Shown piece by piece: positions 1 through 7,560 of a stretch of 64,000 nucleotides of DNA (its first letter is position 1; each line of letters opens with the position of its first letter). Source of the stretch: Curtobacterium sp. 458 (GTDB lineage: Bacteria; Actinomycetota; Actinomycetes; Actinomycetales; Microbacteriaceae). A program made the translations under genes and the position numbers. The notes under the pieces were generated by a model, which worked only from the letters and a program-made list of their open reading frames with translations, did no database searches and had not been told where the DNA came from. The stretch spans positions 3,486,687 through 3,550,686 of the forward strand of contig NZ_CP129104.1 in the NCBI RefSeq assembly GCF_030406605.1, read 5' to 3'.

Positions 1-24
1 GTCGGGTGGCGGACGCATCCCCCA

Positions 25-70
25 TCGGCCGGGAGGCACGGTGCGGGCCCGCACCGTGCCTCCCGGCCGA
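25..70. repeat. Perfect 46-bp palindrome, GGAGGC/GCCTCC family
   Basis: Each half is 23 bp, and the centre GGGCCC lies at 45-50. The left arm contains GGAGGCACGGTGCGGG and the right arm is its exact reverse complement. It lies 16 bp past the stop codon of the minus-strand reductase, so its transcript could form a terminator-like hairpin, but there is no T tract. Related copies are found across the window. Confidence 0.85.
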
Positions 71-86
71 CAGACGGCGCAGCCCG

Positions 87-959
87 TCAGGCCGCGCCGA
101 TCGCGTCAAGCTCGGCCACCGCGTCCGCCGGCAGGTCGAACCCGGCCGACACGACGTTGTCGCGCAGGTGCGCGACCGACGAGGTGCCCGGGATCAGGAG
201 CATGTTCGGCGAGCGCTGCAGCAGCCAGGACAGGGCCACGGTGAGCCGGGAGACCCGGAGCCGGTCGGCGACCGCGTCGAGCGCACCCGACTGGATCGGC
301 GAGAAGCCGCCGAGCGGGAAGTACGGCACGTAGGCGATGCCCTGCGCGGCAGTGGCGTCCACGAGGGCGTCGTCCTCGCGGCGGGCCACGTTGTACATGT
401 TCTGCACGCAGACCACGGGGGCGATCGTCTGCGCCTCGGCGAGCTGCTCGGCGTTCACGGTGGAGAGTCCGAGGTGCCCGATCAGCCCCTGCTGCTGCAG
501 TTCGGCGAGCGCCTCGAACTGCGGCGCGATGCTGCCCGGCTCGGGAGCGTCGAAGCCGCCCATCCGGAGGTTCACCACGTCGAGCCGTTCGAGACCGAGG
601 TTCCGGAGGTTGTCGTGCACCTGCTCGACGAGTTCGTGCGGCTCGCGGGCGTGCGGCCAGCCACCGTCGGCGTCGCGGCGGGCGCCGACCTTCGTCACGA
701 GGTGCAGGTCCTCGGGGTAGGGGTGCAGGGCCTCGCGGATGATCTCGTTCGTGACGTGCGGACCGTAGAAGTCGGAGGTGTCGATGTGGGTGATGCCGAG
801 CTCGACGACGGTGCGGAGCACCCGGACGGCTTCGTCGCGGTCGGCGGGCGGACCGAAGACGCCGGGTCCGGCGAGCTGCATGGCGCCGTACCCGACTCGG
901 GTGAGTTCGAGGTCGTCGGCGAGGCGGTACGTGCCGCCGGGGAGGGTCGTGTTCGTCAT
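87..959 (-). CDS. pdxI: Aldo/keto reductase, PdxI-like pyridoxal reductase
   Basis: A 290-residue NADPH-dependent aldo/keto reductase. It closely follows the sequence I recall for E. coli YdbC/PdxI, which reduces pyridoxal to pyridoxine in vitamin B6 salvage. Shared stretches include GYGAMQLAGPGVFGPP (residues 23-38), DTSDFYGPHVTN (60-71) and LLQRSPN with IPGTSSVAHLR near the C terminus. Asp60, Tyr65 and Lys90 fit the AKR catalytic set. The usual catalytic His position reads VNLR (129-132), as in PdxI. The start is the ATG at 959, because upstream in-frame codons lie outside family homology. It is divergent from an XRE-type regulator 104 bp away, the likely local control. Substrate is inferred from similarity; the AKR fold is certain. 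Confidence 0.82.
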   Translation of the reverse strand: MTNTTLPGGTYRLADDLELTRVGYGAMQLAGPGVFGPPADRDEAVRVLRTVVELGITHIDTSDFYGPHVTNEIIREALHPYPEDLHLVTKVGARRDADGGWPHAREPHELVEQVHDNLRNLGLERLDVVNLRMGGFDAPEPGSIAPQFEALAELQQQGLIGHLGLSTVNAEQLAEAQTIAPVVCVQNMYNVARREDDALVDATAAQGIAYVPYFPLGGFSPIQSGALDAVADRLRVSRLTVALSWLLQRSPNMLLIPGTSSVAHLRDNVVSAGFDLPADAVAELDAIGAA

Positions 960-1050
960 GGACACCACGATGCGCGCGTGCTGCTCCGGCCGGCAGTCCC
1001 CTCGCGTCCCTGGGACCACGGGGACCAGGATCGCCCGCGCGGCGCGGTCG

Positions 1051-1056
1051 TAGCAT
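1051..1056 (+). promoter_or_regulatory. -10 element TAGCAT, leaderless start of the XRE regulator
   Basis: TAGCAT is followed by 7 nt and then the GTG at 1064. No Shine-Dalgarno is present, so transcription probably starts at or next to the start codon. Confidence 0.6.
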
Positions 1057-1063
1057 CGGGACC

Positions 1064-1927
1064 GTGGACGACAACACCCTCGGCGAGTACCTCCGCGCCC
1101 GGCGTGCGCTCGTGCGCCCCGAGGACGCCGGCATCCGGGTGACCGGGGTCCGGCGGACGCCGGGGCTCCGGCGTGAGGAGGTGGCGACGCTCGCCGGCAT
1201 CAGTGCCGACTACTACCTGCGGCTGGAGCAGGGACGGGACCGGAACCCGTCCGTGCAGGTCCTCGACGCACTCGCGCGGGTGTTCGGCCTCGACGGGGTG
1301 GCTCGGGACTACCTGCACGGCCTGGCGGGGGCCTCGCCGGCACCGCGGCGTCGGGCGATCCGCGCGGAACGGGTGCCGACCGGGACGCTGCAGTTGCTCG
1401 ACGTCATCGGTCTGCCTGCCTTCGTCGAGGACCGCGCTTTCGACGTCCTCGCGGCGAACGCCCTCGCCACCGAGCTCGCCCCCGGGCTGCGGGCGGGCGA
1501 GAACCGGCTCCGCACGATGTTCCTCGACGACGCGGAGACCGCACGGTACCCGGACTGGCAGGACCAGATGGCGGGCATGGTCGCGGCCTTCCGGGCATCC
1601 ATCGGCACCGACGTGCAGGAGCCAGCCGTCACCGCGCTCGTCGGCGAGCTGTCCCTCGGCAGTGAGGACTTCCGGCGCCTGTGGGCACGCCACGACGTCC
1701 GGCCGCTGAGCGGTGCCGCGGTGCGCATGTGGCACCCGGAGGTCGGCGCACTGGAGCTGCGTCGGGAGAAGCTCGGCATCGGTGGCACGGACGGGCAGCT
1801 CCTCGTGGTGCACCACGCGGAACCCGGGTCGGCCTCGGCGCAGGGGCTGGCGGTGTTGGCGTCGCTGGCGGCGTCGCGGGCGGCGTCCGGGTTCGAGGAG
1901 CTGGCGACCGGCGGTCCCGAGGACTGA
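1064..1927 (+). CDS. XRE-family regulator with MmyB-like ligand-binding domain
   Basis: A 287-residue predicted transcription factor. The N-terminal XRE helix-turn-helix (about residues 8-75) contains GLRREEVATLAGIS and YYLRLEQGR (34-58), the signature of the actinobacterial MmyB-like group. The C-terminal part (about 110-270) matches the ligand-binding domain of that group, with motifs such as RMWHPEVG and LVVHHAEPGS. GTG start follows a -10 hexamer at leaderless spacing. These regulators usually sit beside and control an oxidoreductase. Here that is the divergent PdxI-like gene, so control by a small metabolite is a reasonable inference, but the ligand is unknown. Confidence 0.85.
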   Translation: MDDNTLGEYLRARRALVRPEDAGIRVTGVRRTPGLRREEVATLAGISADYYLRLEQGRDRNPSVQVLDALARVFGLDGVARDYLHGLAGASPAPRRRAIRAERVPTGTLQLLDVIGLPAFVEDRAFDVLAANALATELAPGLRAGENRLRTMFLDDAETARYPDWQDQMAGMVAAFRASIGTDVQEPAVTALVGELSLGSEDFRRLWARHDVRPLSGAAVRMWHPEVGALELRREKLGIGGTDGQLLVVHHAEPGSASAQGLAVLASLAASRAASGFEELATGGPED

Positions 1928-1930
1928 CCG

Positions 1931-2461
1931 TCAGGCGCCCTCCCGCCGTACGGGCTTCGGGAACGTCGACCGCATGTGGTCCGAGGTGAGCACGTCCCCG
2001 ATCCCGATCATGAGGAGCGAGAACACGATCTGCTCGATGACCATCCAGAACGGGTAGAGCCCGGGGATCGCCGCGACGACGAGTGTGACGATCGGGAAGA
2101 TCCGGCTGAACAACCGCAGCCGCTGGTAGGCCCAGTAGTACCCGAGCTGCGCCCGCCACGCGAACACGTACAGCGTCAGCGTGATGAGCAGCACGACGGT
2201 GGCACGGAACCACACCGCCCACGGCACGGTCTCCCCCGCGCGCGTCAGCAGGACGGCGACGACGATCGCGGTGAGGCCGACGACTGTCTCGGCGACGAGC
2301 AGCCAGCGGATCCAGCGGAACGAGCGGACGGTGTCGGGGTGCTCGAGCATGTCCTCGCGGATGACGTACCCGGCCTGCCGCCCACCGGCGAGGCGGTCGA
2401 GCCGCAGGCGGCACCACAGCCGGTCGGCGGCGGCGCCGAGGCCGTTGCTGGGGAGGGTCAC
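1931..2461 (-). CDS. Integral membrane protein of unknown function
   Basis: A 176-residue protein if it starts at the GTG at 2461. An ATG at 2479 would add six residues (MRHHGL). I do not recognise the family. Four hydrophobic segments can be seen, roughly at residues 53-73, 82-101, 121-138 and 140-160, with basic ends, so a small inner-membrane protein is likely. The GTG follows CACCAT by 6 nt, which fits a leaderless promoter. The longer open frame upstream runs through palindromic low-complexity DNA and is not credible as protein. It converges with the XRE regulator gene, whose stop codon is 3 bp away. The membrane call is sound; function is unknown. Confidence 0.6.
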   Translation of the reverse strand: MTLPSNGLGAAADRLWCRLRLDRLAGGRQAGYVIREDMLEHPDTVRSFRWIRWLLVAETVVGLTAIVVAVLLTRAGETVPWAVWFRATVVLLITLTLYVFAWRAQLGYYWAYQRLRLFSRIFPIVTLVVAAIPGLYPFWMVIEQIVFSLLMIGIGDVLTSDHMRSTFPKPVRREGA

Positions 2462-2465
2462 CAGA

Positions 2466-2479
2466 CCATGGTGCCGCAT
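2466..2479 (-). repeat. 14-bp motif shared with 3305-3318
   Basis: The sequence CCATGGTGCCGCAT (plus strand) occurs here and again at 3305-3318, each time just upstream of a minus-strand gene. Read on the minus strand it includes CACCAT, which may act as a -10 hexamer. It could equally be a remnant of a duplication. Confidence 0.45.
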
Positions 2480-2490
2480 CCGGCGGGGCG

Positions 2491-2560
2491 GTCGTGCACC
2501 GTGCCTCCCGTCCGGTGCACGGTCGCGACTGCCTGGAGGCACGGCGTGCGCCCGCCCGCC
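2491..2560. repeat. Divided GCCTCC ... GGAGGC palindrome copy
   Basis: Two half-elements face each other here: GCACCGTGCCTCCCG near 2501 and CCTGGAGGCACGGCGTGC near 2533. They are in the reverse of the usual arm order. The following 70 bp are reiterated GCGCGCC/CCACGCGG motifs. No gene is credible in 2480-2650. Confidence 0.6.
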
Positions 2561-2650
2561 ACGCGGCGCGCGCCCGCCACGCGGCCCGCCGCGCGGCACG
2601 CGCCAACCATGCGGCGCGCCGGCCACGGATCGATCGGACACGCCGGCCCG

Positions 2651-3253
2651 TCAGACCGGGAGCAGCGTGGCCGTCGCGACCGTGCGGCCCTCCGCGTCCC
2701 GGAGTTCGAGCGTGGTGACCGGGTCGGGCAGCTGGTCGGCATCCGCCGCGGTGAGGACGAAGCCCACGCCCCGCACGCCCGGCGTGACGCTGCCCAGCTC
2801 CACGACGGCGCGGTCGTCCTCCGTGAACACGGCCCTGGTCGCAGCCCGAGGGAGCCGCGCAGCGCCGACGACGGTCACGGTCAGTGTGTCTCCGTCGGTG
2901 GCGAGCACCGTGGCGTGGCCGATCCGTCGACCGTCGGTCGTCCGGAGCGTCCCGGCGACCGGCGGCACGCGGCGCCACCACGGACCGGTGCCGGGCCCGT
3001 GGTCTGCTGCCGGCTGCTCCGGCTGGCCGTCCCCGGATGCGCCCCCGCCGGACGTCGCGCTGCTGAGTCCGTTCGTGGGACGGAGCGACCCCGGCCCCGG
3101 CGACGCGGTGGGCGCACCGGCCGTCGTGGTGGTCTCCGGGATCGAGCCGTCCGGGGCCGCGCCGTCGTCGCGTAGGACCCCGAGGCCGAGCGCGATCAGG
3201 CCGACGGCCGCGATCGCCGCTCCCCCGACCAGGAACCGCCGTTCACGCCTCAT
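2651..3253 (-). CDS. Anchored protein, paralogue of the gene at 3377-3967
   Basis: A 200-residue protein with one N-terminal membrane anchor or uncleaved signal (residues 7-26, FLVGGAAIAAVGLIALGLGV). A Pro/Gly/Thr/Ser-rich linker (30-85) precedes an exported domain of about 110 residues. That domain starts WWRRVPPVAGTL and appears rich in beta strands. The adjacent gene has the same build and the matching phrase WAERVPPVAGDL, so the two probably arose by duplication. The family is not recognised. Position at the end of the cmk-der run suggests possible cotranscription. The ATG at 3253 was chosen because it precedes the anchor; a GTG six nt further in is an alternative. Confidence 0.6.
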   Translation of the reverse strand: MRRERRFLVGGAAIAAVGLIALGLGVLRDDGAAPDGSIPETTTTAGAPTASPGPGSLRPTNGLSSATSGGGASGDGQPEQPAADHGPGTGPWWRRVPPVAGTLRTTDGRRIGHATVLATDGDTLTVTVVGAARLPRAATRAVFTEDDRAVVELGSVTPGVRGVGFVLTAADADQLPDPVTTLELRDAEGRTVATATLLPV

Positions 3254-3376
3254 CGGGCGCAGGGGCGACAGCTGCGGTGTCGGTGGGCTGGGACGATCAC
3301 ACTCCCATGGTGCCGCATGCGTCCGTGTGACGACGCCCCGATCGGCAGGCGCGCCGGTCCCGTGTCGACGTCAGCG

Positions 3377-3967
3377 TCACTCCGTGAGGAAGAGCGCCGC
3401 ACCCCCGATGATCCGGTCGTCGGTCTCGGGGTCCTCGGAGCCACGCAGGAGGACGAGGGAACGCACGTCGGCGGGGAGCCGCGTCGACGCCGGCACGTCG
3501 ATGACCACGGTGGGCGCGACCTCGACCGTGCCGACGTCGACCGGCTCGCTGTGTTGCGCCCAGTACCCCCGGCGGTCTCCGACGACCTGCCCGTCGGAGA
3601 GCAGCACGCGCACCGAGCCGACGTCCACCGGTCCCTCGACGCTCGGCCACGCGACGTCGAGGTGGTCGATCCGGATCCGGAGTCCTCCGGCACCGTGTCG
3701 AGTGATCGAGACGTGCCCGGCGGCGTACCGGTCGATGGGGACGAGGTCGCCGGCCACGGGCGGGACTCGCTCCGCCCACGGCGCGGTCGGGTCGACGTCG
3801 GCGCCGGCCGGGGTCCGTGCTGCCACCGGTGTCGCCCCGGCGCCGCCCGGGGCGGGCGGACGTGACGACACCACGGCCCAGGACACCCCGCCGACCACCA
3901 GCAGGGCGACGCCCGCCGTCGCGAGCACGCGGTTCGGCGTGAGGCGTCGGCGGGCGTCGTCGGACAC
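3377..3967 (-). CDS. Anchored protein, paralogue of the gene at 2651-3253
   Basis: A 196-residue protein starting at a GTG 12 nt after the der stop codon, so it is probably in the cmk-der operon. Residues 14-34 form a membrane segment (VLATAGVALLVVGGVSWAVV). A proline/alanine-rich linker follows, then an exported domain beginning WAERVPPVAGDL. It ends with IIGGAALFLTE. Architecture and the RVPPVAG phrase match the next gene downstream. No catalytic motif is visible and I do not recognise the family. A role at the cell surface is inferred only from the topology. Confidence 0.6.
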   Translation of the reverse strand: MSDDARRRLTPNRVLATAGVALLVVGGVSWAVVSSRPPAPGGAGATPVAARTPAGADVDPTAPWAERVPPVAGDLVPIDRYAAGHVSITRHGAGGLRIRIDHLDVAWPSVEGPVDVGSVRVLLSDGQVVGDRRGYWAQHSEPVDVGTVEVAPTVVIDVPASTRLPADVRSLVLLRGSEDPETDDRIIGGAALFLTE

Positions 3968-3979
3968 GATCGGAATCGG

Positions 3980-5506
3980 TTACCGCTTGCGGCGCTCGCG
4001 CACTCGCATGTTGACGTTGATCGGCGTGCCCTCGAAGCCCCAGACCTCGCGGAGGCGCCGGGTGATGAAGCGGCGGTACTGCGGGTCGAGGAAGCCGGTC
4101 GTGAACAGGACGAACGTCGGCGGCTGGCTCGAGGCCTGGGTGCCGAACAGGATGCGGGGCTGCTTGCCGCCGCGGACCGGGTGCGGGTGCTCCTGCACGA
4201 GCTCGGCGATGAACGCGTTGACCTTGCCCGTCGGGATGCGGGTGTCCCACGAGTCGAGGGCGGTCTCGAGCGCGGGCACGAGCTTCTCGAGGTGTCGACC
4301 GGTGCGCGCCGAGATGTTCACACGCGGTGCCCACGCGACGTGCGCGAGGTCCTGTTCGATCTCGCGCTCGAGGTAGCGGCGGCGGTCGTCGTCGAGCAGG
4401 TCCCACTTGTTGTACGCGAGGACCAGCGCACGGCCGGACTCGAGCACGAGGTCGATGATGCGGAGGTCCTGCACGGAGATCGGCTCGGTGACGTCGAGGA
4501 CGACCACGGCGACCTCGGCCTTCTCGAGTGCCGCGGTGGTGCGGAGCGAGGCGTAGAAGTCGGCTCCCTGCTGCAGGTGCACGCGCTTCCGGATGCCGGC
4601 GGTGTCGACGAAGCGCCAGACCCGTCCGCCGAGCTCGACCTGCTCGTCCACCGGGTCGCGGGTGGTGCCGGAGAGCTCGTTGACGACGACGCGCTCCTCG
4701 CCCGCGGCCTTGTTGAGCAGCGAGCTCTTGCCGACGTTCGGGCGGCCGAGGATCGCGACGCGACGGGGTCCGCCGACCTCCTGCTTGGCGACCGCCGAGG
4801 TGTCCGGGAGGGTCTTCACGATGAGGTCGAGGAGGTCCGCGACGCCGCGGCCGTGCAGCGCGGAGACCGGGTGCGGCTCGCCGAGTCCGAGGTTCCAGAG
4901 CTCGTAGGCGTCGAGGTCGCGGCGGTCGTCGTCGGACTTGTTCGCGACGACGATGACCGGACGGTCGGTGCCGCGGAGCATCTTCACGACGTGCTCGTCG
5001 GTGGCGGTGATGCCGACGGTGACGTCGACGACGAAGAGCACGGCGTCGGCGAGGTCGATCGCGACCTCGGCCTGCGCGGCGACGGAGGCGTTGATGCCCT
5101 TCGCGTCGGGCTCCCACCCGCCGGTGTCGACGAGGGTGAACCGCTTGTCGTTCCACTCGGCCTTGTAGCTCACGCGGTCGCGGGTGACGCCCGGGACGTC
5201 CTGCACGACGGCCTCGCGGCGACCGAGGATGCGGTTGACGAGCGCCGACTTGCCGACGTTCGGCCGCCCGACGATCGCGAGCACCGGCAGCGCCGGCAGG
5301 AGGTAGGTGCCGTCCTCGCCGATCTCGGCGGCGTCGAGGAGCGCAACGTCCTCGTCGTCGAGCTCGTAGTCCTCGAGCCCGGCGCGGAGCGCGGTCGTCC
5401 GCTGCTCCGCCTCGGTCTCGTCGAGGTGGGCGAGCCGCTCGCCGAGGGCGGCGTCGTACTCGGGGAACTCGTCGTTCGCCGGGTTGTCGTTGTCCAGCTG
5501 GGCCAT
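3980..5506 (-). CDS. der: Ribosome biogenesis GTPase Der (EngA)
   Basis: A 508-residue double-GTPase that helps mature the 50S ribosomal subunit. Two P-loops are visible, GRPNVGKS at residues 80-87 and again near 250-257. DTGGW and DTAGI switch-II motifs follow, with NKSD and NKWD specificity motifs and a C-terminal KH-like domain (about 400-508). The first 75 residues are an acidic extension not seen in E. coli Der but common in Actinobacteria. ATG start, with GAGGAA 9 nt upstream. The gene follows cmk by 40 nt, the conserved cmk-der arrangement. Confidence 0.97.
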   Translation of the reverse strand: MAQLDNDNPANDEFPEYDAALGERLAHLDETEAEQRTTALRAGLEDYELDDEDVALLDAAEIGEDGTYLLPALPVLAIVGRPNVGKSALVNRILGRREAVVQDVPGVTRDRVSYKAEWNDKRFTLVDTGGWEPDAKGINASVAAQAEVAIDLADAVLFVVDVTVGITATDEHVVKMLRGTDRPVIVVANKSDDDRRDLDAYELWNLGLGEPHPVSALHGRGVADLLDLIVKTLPDTSAVAKQEVGGPRRVAILGRPNVGKSSLLNKAAGEERVVVNELSGTTRDPVDEQVELGGRVWRFVDTAGIRKRVHLQQGADFYASLRTTAALEKAEVAVVVLDVTEPISVQDLRIIDLVLESGRALVLAYNKWDLLDDDRRRYLEREIEQDLAHVAWAPRVNISARTGRHLEKLVPALETALDSWDTRIPTGKVNAFIAELVQEHPHPVRGGKQPRILFGTQASSQPPTFVLFTTGFLDPQYRRFITRRLREVWGFEGTPINVNMRVRERRKR

Positions 5507-5546
5507 GGTGTGGGTTCCTCGCGTGCGGCCCGGTGGCCGCGGGTGA

Positions 5547-6425
5547 TCAGTTCGTGGCCGTGCTTCGGGCCAGCTCGACGACCGCCTGCACGGTCTGGTC
5601 GAAGTCGAGGTCGGTGGAGTCGAGCGTCGTGACGCCGTCCGCGGCGTTCATGAAGTCGACGACCTTCGCGTCCGCGGCGTCCCGACGGGCGAGTGCTGCG
5701 GAGGTCTCGGCGGCCGACTGGGTCGTGACCTCGGCCGAGCGCCTGGCCATCCTAACCGACTCGTCCGCCGTGAGCAGGATGCGGACCTCGGCGTCGGGTG
5801 CGACGACCGTCGTGATGTCCCGCCCCTCGGTGATGATGCCCTGCGCGTCCGTGCGGCGCATGACCTGCCGGAAGAGCTGCACGAGCCGCTGCCGGACCTC
5901 GGGGAGCTTCGCGATGTGCGCGACCGCGCCGGTGACCTCGGGGGTGCGGATCGCGTCGGTGACGTCGGTCCCGTTCACCCGGACGAAGTAGTCGTCGGGG
6001 TCGGTGCCGATCTCGTAGTCGAAGGTGTCCCAGCTGGCGAGCACGGCCGCGGCGTCGTCGAGGTCGACCTGCTGCTGCAGAGCGTGCCAGGCCAGCGCGC
6101 GGTAGGCCGCGCCGGTGTCCTGGTAGCCGAAGCCGAGCGCACGGGCGGCGGCCCGGGACACGCTCGACTTGCCGCTGCCCGCGGGGCCGTCGACCGCCAC
6201 CACGAACTTGGCGACGAAGGCACCGTCGGGCAGGCCGGAGGGGACCGGCGCGCTCGTGGAACCCGGCTCGCCCCCGCCCTGGCCGTCGAGGCCGCCCGCG
6301 ATGTCGCCGCCGCCCAGCGGACCGGGCTGGTCGCCGGGCGTGGGGAGCCCCGAGTCGGGTCCGTCCGGACCGCCGGTCACGCCGGAGTCCTGCACCGCTC
6401 GGTTCGTGTCGTCGTTCAGGCCCAT
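5547..6425 (-). CDS. cmk: Cytidylate kinase
   Basis: A 292-residue kinase that phosphorylates CMP and dCMP for nucleotide recycling. The P-loop GPAGSGKSS is at residues 80-88, DTGAAYRA follows, and [12 protein letters not shown] marks the substrate lid region. The kinase core (about 73-292) has normal length. It is preceded by about 70 residues rich in Gly, Pro and Asp that look disordered. The start is uncertain: ATG at 6425, or ATG at 6443, which has GAGGG 6 nt upstream. Either start overlaps the tyrA 3' end, so translational coupling is likely. Upstream is tyrA and downstream is der. Confidence 0.93.
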   Translation of the reverse strand: MGLNDDTNRAVQDSGVTGGPDGPDSGLPTPGDQPGPLGGGDIAGGLDGQGGGEPGSTSAPVPSGLPDGAFVAKFVVAVDGPAGSGKSSVSRAAARALGFGYQDTGAAYRALAWHALQQQVDLDDAAAVLASWDTFDYEIGTDPDDYFVRVNGTDVTDAIRTPEVTGAVAHIAKLPEVRQRLVQLFRQVMRRTDAQGIITEGRDITTVVAPDAEVRILLTADESVRMARRSAEVTTQSAAETSAALARRDAADAKVVDFMNAADGVTTLDSTDLDFDQTVQAVVELARSTATN

Positions 6426-7540
6426 GCTGCTGCGATCCTCCATCCGCGGCCCTCGAGTTCCTCGACGAGTCGCTGTTCCTGCTCGGGCACGACCGACACC
6501 TCGACGATGCCGATCTGCGCGCCCGGTGAGTGCTCGAGGCGCATGTCCTCGAGGTTGATGCCGATCTCCCCGATGAACGTGAGGAGCGCGGCGATCTGCC
6601 CAGGGGTGTCGTCGACGAGGACGACCACCTGGGCGAAGCGCTTGGTGGTGCCGTGCTTGCCCGGGAGTCGCTCGACCCCGCGGTTGCCGGCCGCGATCGC
6701 CTCGGCGAGGGCGCGGGGCGACCCCGATCCGTGCGGGTCGTCGAGCGCGGCGAGCACGCGGTCGAGGTCGTCGCGGAGGTCGGCGAGCACCGGCCGGATG
6801 CGCTCGGCGTTCGCGCCGATGATCTGCACCCACAGCCCGGGGTCACTCGCCGCGATCCGGGTGACGTCCCGCACCCCGCCACCGGCGAGGCCGAGCGAGC
6901 CGTCCGGGGCGTCGCGGAGCCGGGCGGCCATCAGCGTTGACACGAGCTGCGGCGTGTGCGAGACGTACGCGACGGCGAGGTCGTGCGACTCCGGGTCCAT
7001 CGGCACCACGGTCGCCCCGAGGTCGAGCGCGAGGTCCTCGACCACCGCGGCCTGCTGGTACGTGATGTCGTCGTGCCCGGCGATCACCCAGGGCTGCCCC
7101 ACGAAGAGGTCGGCGCGGGCCGCCGTGGGACCGCTGCGCTCCCGCCCGGCCATCGGGTGCGACCCGATGTACCGGGAGACGTCGGCGCCCGCCGCCCGGA
7201 GTGCCGCGAGCGGCCCGGACTTCACGCTGGCGACGTCGGTGACGACCGCGCCCGGGTGGGCCGTGAGCTCGCGCTCGACGACGGTCGCGACGACGTCCGG
7301 CGGGACCGCGACCACGACGAGCTCGGGAGCGTCGCCGTCCGCGGGTCGGCGCCCGGCGCCGTAGTCGACGGCGAGCGCCAGCGCGGCGGGCGACACGTCG
7401 TCGAGGACGACGTCCACACCCTTCTCGCGCAGCGCCAGGCCGATCGACGCGCCGAGGAGACCGGCACCGACCACGCGCACGGGTCCGCGGAGCCGCCGGT
7501 CAATGTCCGGTTCGGCGAGCGGGGCGGGGGCGTCGGTCAC
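6416..7540 (-). CDS. tyrA: Prephenate dehydrogenase with ACT domain
   Basis: A 374-residue enzyme that oxidatively decarboxylates prephenate to 4-hydroxyphenylpyruvate in tyrosine synthesis. The NAD-binding motif [10 protein letters not shown] is at about residues 26-35. The catalytic segment [11 protein letters not shown] lies near 150. The C-terminal 85 residues contain [18 protein letters not shown], an ACT-type regulatory domain likely to sense tyrosine. The start is the GTG at 7540, placed 6 nt after TAGGCT with no ribosome-binding site. The 3' end overlaps cmk. Confidence 0.93.
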   Translation of the reverse strand: MTDAPAPLAEPDIDRRLRGPVRVVGAGLLGASIGLALREKGVDVVLDDVSPAALALAVDYGAGRRPADGDAPELVVVAVPPDVVATVVERELTAHPGAVVTDVASVKSGPLAALRAAGADVSRYIGSHPMAGRERSGPTAARADLFVGQPWVIAGHDDITYQQAAVVEDLALDLGATVVPMDPESHDLAVAYVSHTPQLVSTLMAARLRDAPDGSLGLAGGGVRDVTRIAASDPGLWVQIIGANAERIRPVLADLRDDLDRVLAALDDPHGSGSPRALAEAIAAGNRGVERLPGKHGTTKRFAQVVVLVDDTPGQIAALLTFIGEIGINLEDMRLEHSPGAQIGIVEVSVVPEQEQRLVEELEGRGWRIAAAWA

Positions 7541-7546
7541 CCGGCA

Positions 7547-7552
7547 AGCCTA
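7547..7552 (-). promoter_or_regulatory. -10 element TAGGCT, leaderless start of tyrA
   Basis: Read on the minus strand, TAGGCT is followed by TGCCGG and then GTG. It lies in the 20-bp gap behind rluB, so tyrA-cmk-der can be transcribed separately from the scp-rluB run. Confidence 0.6.
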
Positions 7553-7560
7553 CCGACGCC

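Noticed and set aside
2494..2718. Small open frames in the Arg/Ala-rich stretch before the membrane-protein gene
   Set aside because: Composed of short GCGC repeats with no ribosome-binding site, -10 or recognisable protein.
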